Shown: positions 39,033-40,826 of the stretch, piece by piece
How the letters are laid out: every line of letters begins with the position of its first letter
Numbering within the stretch: position 1 is the first letter of the stretch
NCBI GenBank assembly: GCA_016875435.1
Contig: VGRE01000008.1
Location: forward strand, 1-40,826
Source: Deltaproteobacteria bacterium
GTDB taxonomy: Bacteria; Myxococcota_A; UBA796; SXON01
DNA: 40,826 nucleotides
Direction of reading: 5' to 3'
The notes under the pieces: model-generated
What the model was told of the DNA's origin: nothing
Databases searched by the model: none
Seen by the model: only the letters and a program-made list of their open reading frames with translations
Translations under genes and position numbers: made by a program

Positions 39033-40058
39033 GTGAGCGCCGAACGCGAAGTCCCGAGCCTCGAGGGTGCCGCGCGGCGGGGGCTCGGCTGGGCGCTGGT
39101 GTTCATGGTCCTCGCCCTCGGCCTGGCGGCGGTGGTGACCACGGTGGGCGAGCAACGCGAGGCGGTCGGGGCCTTGTTCTCGCGCCTCTCCGTCCCCTGG
39201 TTGCTCGCGGCGTCGGTTGTGATGTCGGCCGGCGTGGTGTGCCTCGCGCTCCGGTGGCGGGCGTTGTTCCCGCCCGGGGTGCAGGCCGGCGTGGCGCCGC
39301 TCACCACGGTGTTGCTGGTGGGCACGCTGCTCAACTACGCGCTCCCGGGCCCGGTGGGCGAGTTCGTGGGCGCGGCGATGGCCGGGCGTCGCTTCCGTTT
39401 CCCGGCGGAGGCCGCCTTCGCGGCGGGGGTCCACGCCCGCTTCATCGGCCTCGGTCTCTCGGGGCTCGGGGCCATCGCGATGGTCAGTAGCGGGATGGTG
39501 CCGCTCCCGGAGGGGGCGGACACCTGGATCGAGCTCGCCACCCTGGCCATCGGCGGCGGGGCCGTGGTGCTGGCCACGCTCTCGGCGTTCCCGGCGCGGC
39601 TGGCGGCGCTGTCCACCGCCATCCTGGGACGGGTACGGCTGCTCCGGCGCCTCGATGCCTCCGTGCATCGCTTCGCCGAGGCCCTCGCGCTGCTACGCGG
39701 CGCGGGCCCGGTCCCCTACCTGCGGGCGGCCGGCTGGGCGCTGCTCGGGCACGGCTGCGTGATGGGAGGCGTGTGGATCGCGGGGCACGGCATGGGCCAG
39801 GCGCCCTTGTTGCCCGGGCTCGTGTTCACCTACGCGGCGAGCACGGCGGGGGCGATCGTGCTCTTCGCCTTCCCGGGCTCTCAGCTCGGCTGGGACGCGA
39901 TGTTCGCCAGCCTCCTCGCCACCTCGGCTGGCGTTGATGTCGCGACGGCGGTTGCGCTGGCGCTGCTGGTCCGGCTGCAACAGCTCGCGCTTGTCTCCGT
40001 GGGGGCGATTGCGCTCACCGGCTGGATGAGGGATGAGTCCGGGGCGCGGCGCGGTTAA
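39033..40058 (+). CDS. Lysylphosphatidylglycerol synthase TM-region/UPF0104 membrane protein
   Basis: The product is 341 residues from a GTG, with about eight membrane helices. The pattern LLVGTLLNYALPGPVGEFVGAA is the hallmark N-Y-x-x-P-G segment of the UPF0104/AglD2/MprF-flippase family. Helices near residues 20, 50, 80, 110, 140 and 165 precede it or follow it, and the C-terminal half ends with LVFTYAASTAGAIVLFAFPG. These proteins flip lipids or assist polymer synthesis; the synthase domain of MprF is absent. The substrate is unknown. The periplasmic protein gene follows after 10 bp. Confidence 0.85.
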   Translation: MSAEREVPSLEGAARRGLGWALVFMVLALGLAAVVTTVGEQREAVGALFSRLSVPWLLAASVVMSAGVVCLALRWRALFPPGVQAGVAPLTTVLLVGTLLNYALPGPVGEFVGAAMAGRRFRFPAEAAFAAGVHARFIGLGLSGLGAIAMVSSGMVPLPEGADTWIELATLAIGGGAVVLATLSAFPARLAALSTAILGRVRLLRRLDASVHRFAEALALLRGAGPVPYLRAAGWALLGHGCVMGGVWIAGHGMGQAPLLPGLVFTYAASTAGAIVLFAFPGSQLGWDAMFASLLATSAGVDVATAVALALLVRLQQLALVSVGAIALTGWMRDESGARRG

Positions 40059-40060
40059 AC
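40055..40060 (+). promoter_or_regulatory. -10-like element upstream of the periplasmic protein gene
   Basis: TTAAAC ends 8 nt before the ATG at 40069, overlapping the stop of the upstream gene. Confidence 0.4.
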
Positions 40061-40068
40061 CCCGCGCC

Positions 40069-40665
40069 ATGATCGCCCTTCTCTTTTCCGTTGCCCTCGC
40101 CGACGACGTCCCTGCTGCCCCCGCGGAGGGCGCGAGCAGGCCCAAGAACGCCAACCTCAGCGTCACCCTGACGCGGGCCGACGGCAGCAACCAGAAGCTC
40201 GCCGTCACCGGCATCGAGCGGAGCATCGACTTCATGGGCGACCAGGGCTGGTCGAGCGAGGCCAAGGACCTGCTGGTCACCATCGAGATCGGGTCCACCG
40301 AGAAGAACGTCGCCTGGACCGACATCAAGAGCGTCGCGATTGCCCCCGCGGCCGTCACCGATGCCGACTGCACCTATTCCTCGGACTTCTCGCCCTGGAT
40401 GTACGAGTGTACGCTCAAGACCACGGCCAACCTCGTCATGAAGGACGGGAGCAAGGGCGTAGTGAACAACCGCCACAAGTGGCGCTTCACCACTGGCGAC
40501 GGCGCGGCGGCGGAGTTCTGGCTCTACAAGCACACCGCCCGCGAGCAAGACGAGCCCAGCGAGAACGGGGAGAACGAGGAAGACATGGGCATGTACACCA
40601 AGCTGCAAGACCAGCTGCGCACCGAGGTCAAGACCACGCTGGTCAAGTCGGTCGCGGTGAACTGA
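40069..40665 (+). CDS. Periplasmic protein of unknown function
   Basis: The product is 198 residues. MIALLFSVALA is a short signal peptide with cleavage before Asp-Asp. The mature protein has a beta-rich first half (LSVTLTRADGSNQKLAVTG, LLVTIEIGSTEKNVAWTD), a Cys pair (ADCTYSSDFSPWMYECTL) that probably forms a disulfide, and an acidic helical C-terminal part with NGENEEDMGMYTKLQDQLRT. I do not recognise the family. ATG 40069 is chosen because the signal peptide starts there; the in-frame ATG at 40033 lies inside the preceding gene. The 3' end overlaps the convergent, frameshifted gene by 23 bp. Confidence 0.75.
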   Translation: MIALLFSVALADDVPAAPAEGASRPKNANLSVTLTRADGSNQKLAVTGIERSIDFMGDQGWSSEAKDLLVTIEIGSTEKNVAWTDIKSVAIAPAAVTDADCTYSSDFSPWMYECTLKTTANLVMKDGSKGVVNNRHKWRFTTGDGAAAEFWLYKHTAREQDEPSENGENEEDMGMYTKLQDQLRTEVKTTLVKSVAVN

Positions 40666-40826
40666 AACCCAGGAGGGCGAGGCGATTGGCCACGGTTGTG
40701 GCCAGGAAGGCCATCTCGCCGAGTCGCTCGTCGGTGAAGCCCTGCGGATCGTGCGTGTCACGCCCAGCCGCTCGAGGCCCTCGCCCATGGCGATGAGCCG
40801 GTTGGCAGCCTGGAGATCCACCCTGC
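40643..40826 (-). pseudogene. C-terminal end of an unidentified gene, apparently frameshifted
   Basis: Reading leftwards from the window edge one frame encodes VDLQAANRLIAMGEGLERLG and then loses coding character near 40760. From there a second frame encodes DPQGFTDERLGEMAFLATTV and then ANRLALLGFSSPRPT to a TGA at 40643-40645. Joined they would form a plausible helical C-terminus. One base change in length separates the frames, so this is either a real frameshift or a consensus error. Most of the gene is outside the window and the family is not recognised. Confidence 0.45.

Noticed and set aside
1-40826. CRISPR array, tRNA, rRNA, insertion sequence or prophage genes
   Set aside because: No regularly spaced repeats, cloverleaf-like segments, transposase, integrase or phage structural motifs were seen.

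Overview
The window is high-GC DNA (about 70% G+C, strong G/C preference at third codon positions), densely coding, with no rRNA, tRNA, CRISPR array or insertion sequence that I could see. It looks like a member of the Myxococcota or a close deltaproteobacterial relative. Three things suggest this: a C-terminal Cys + hydrophobic + Arg-cluster tail like MYXO-CTERM on a GH18 protein, lipoproteins with Asp-Thr-Gly-rich linkers, and an MJ0042-type zinc-ribbon protein. The taxonomic call is an inference from gene content only.

Layout. 1-4227 (minus): gyrA, a signal-peptide/TPR-like protein and the start of a zinc-ribbon protein. 4304-10197 (plus): a small frameshifted gene, an OmpA-family lipoprotein, htpG, and the three-gene pntAA-pntAB-pntB transhydrogenase. 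10303-19930: accessory genes. These are a DUF2779 double-nuclease protein, a sulfotransferase-DUF1214 fusion, an orphan two-haem protein, a PNGase F-like lipoprotein, a GH18 protein, a Cys-rich lipoprotein, a pirin and a haem/copper type II monooxygenase-like lipoprotein. 20069-23311: a receiver-like protein with a degenerate GGDEF domain, a 2Fe-2S ferredoxin, a small membrane protein and a rhomboid protease. 23311-26691 (minus): dapD-dapE followed by a GT-C glycosyltransferase and the rhomboid, tightly packed. 26737-27865: a GIDE-domain membrane protein and a CoA-binding protein.

27890-34730 (minus) is the most interesting block. It encodes a UbiA-like membrane enzyme, a PEP/pyruvate-binding dikinase-like protein (ATGA overlap), a BtaA-like DUF3419 aminocarboxypropyl transferase and an RND/MMPL exporter. 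I read it as a candidate lipid synthesis and export locus. It is followed, in the opposite direction, by RNase D and a Tad (Flp) pilus remnant: flp pilin, cpaB, a broken secretin gene, cpaE, and a TadE-like 3' scrap. The window ends with a flippase-like membrane protein, a periplasmic protein, and a frameshifted partial gene.

A window-wide pattern stands out. Genes that begin transcription units mostly lack a Shine-Dalgarno sequence. Instead they carry a -10-like TA core about 11-12 nt upstream of the start codon, as expected for leaderless mRNAs. Genes inside operons have AGGAG-type sites or stop/start overlaps. Several small loci show frameshifts or stops (4304-4610, 37260-37609, 40643-40826); whether these are real decay or consensus errors cannot be told from the sequence alone.
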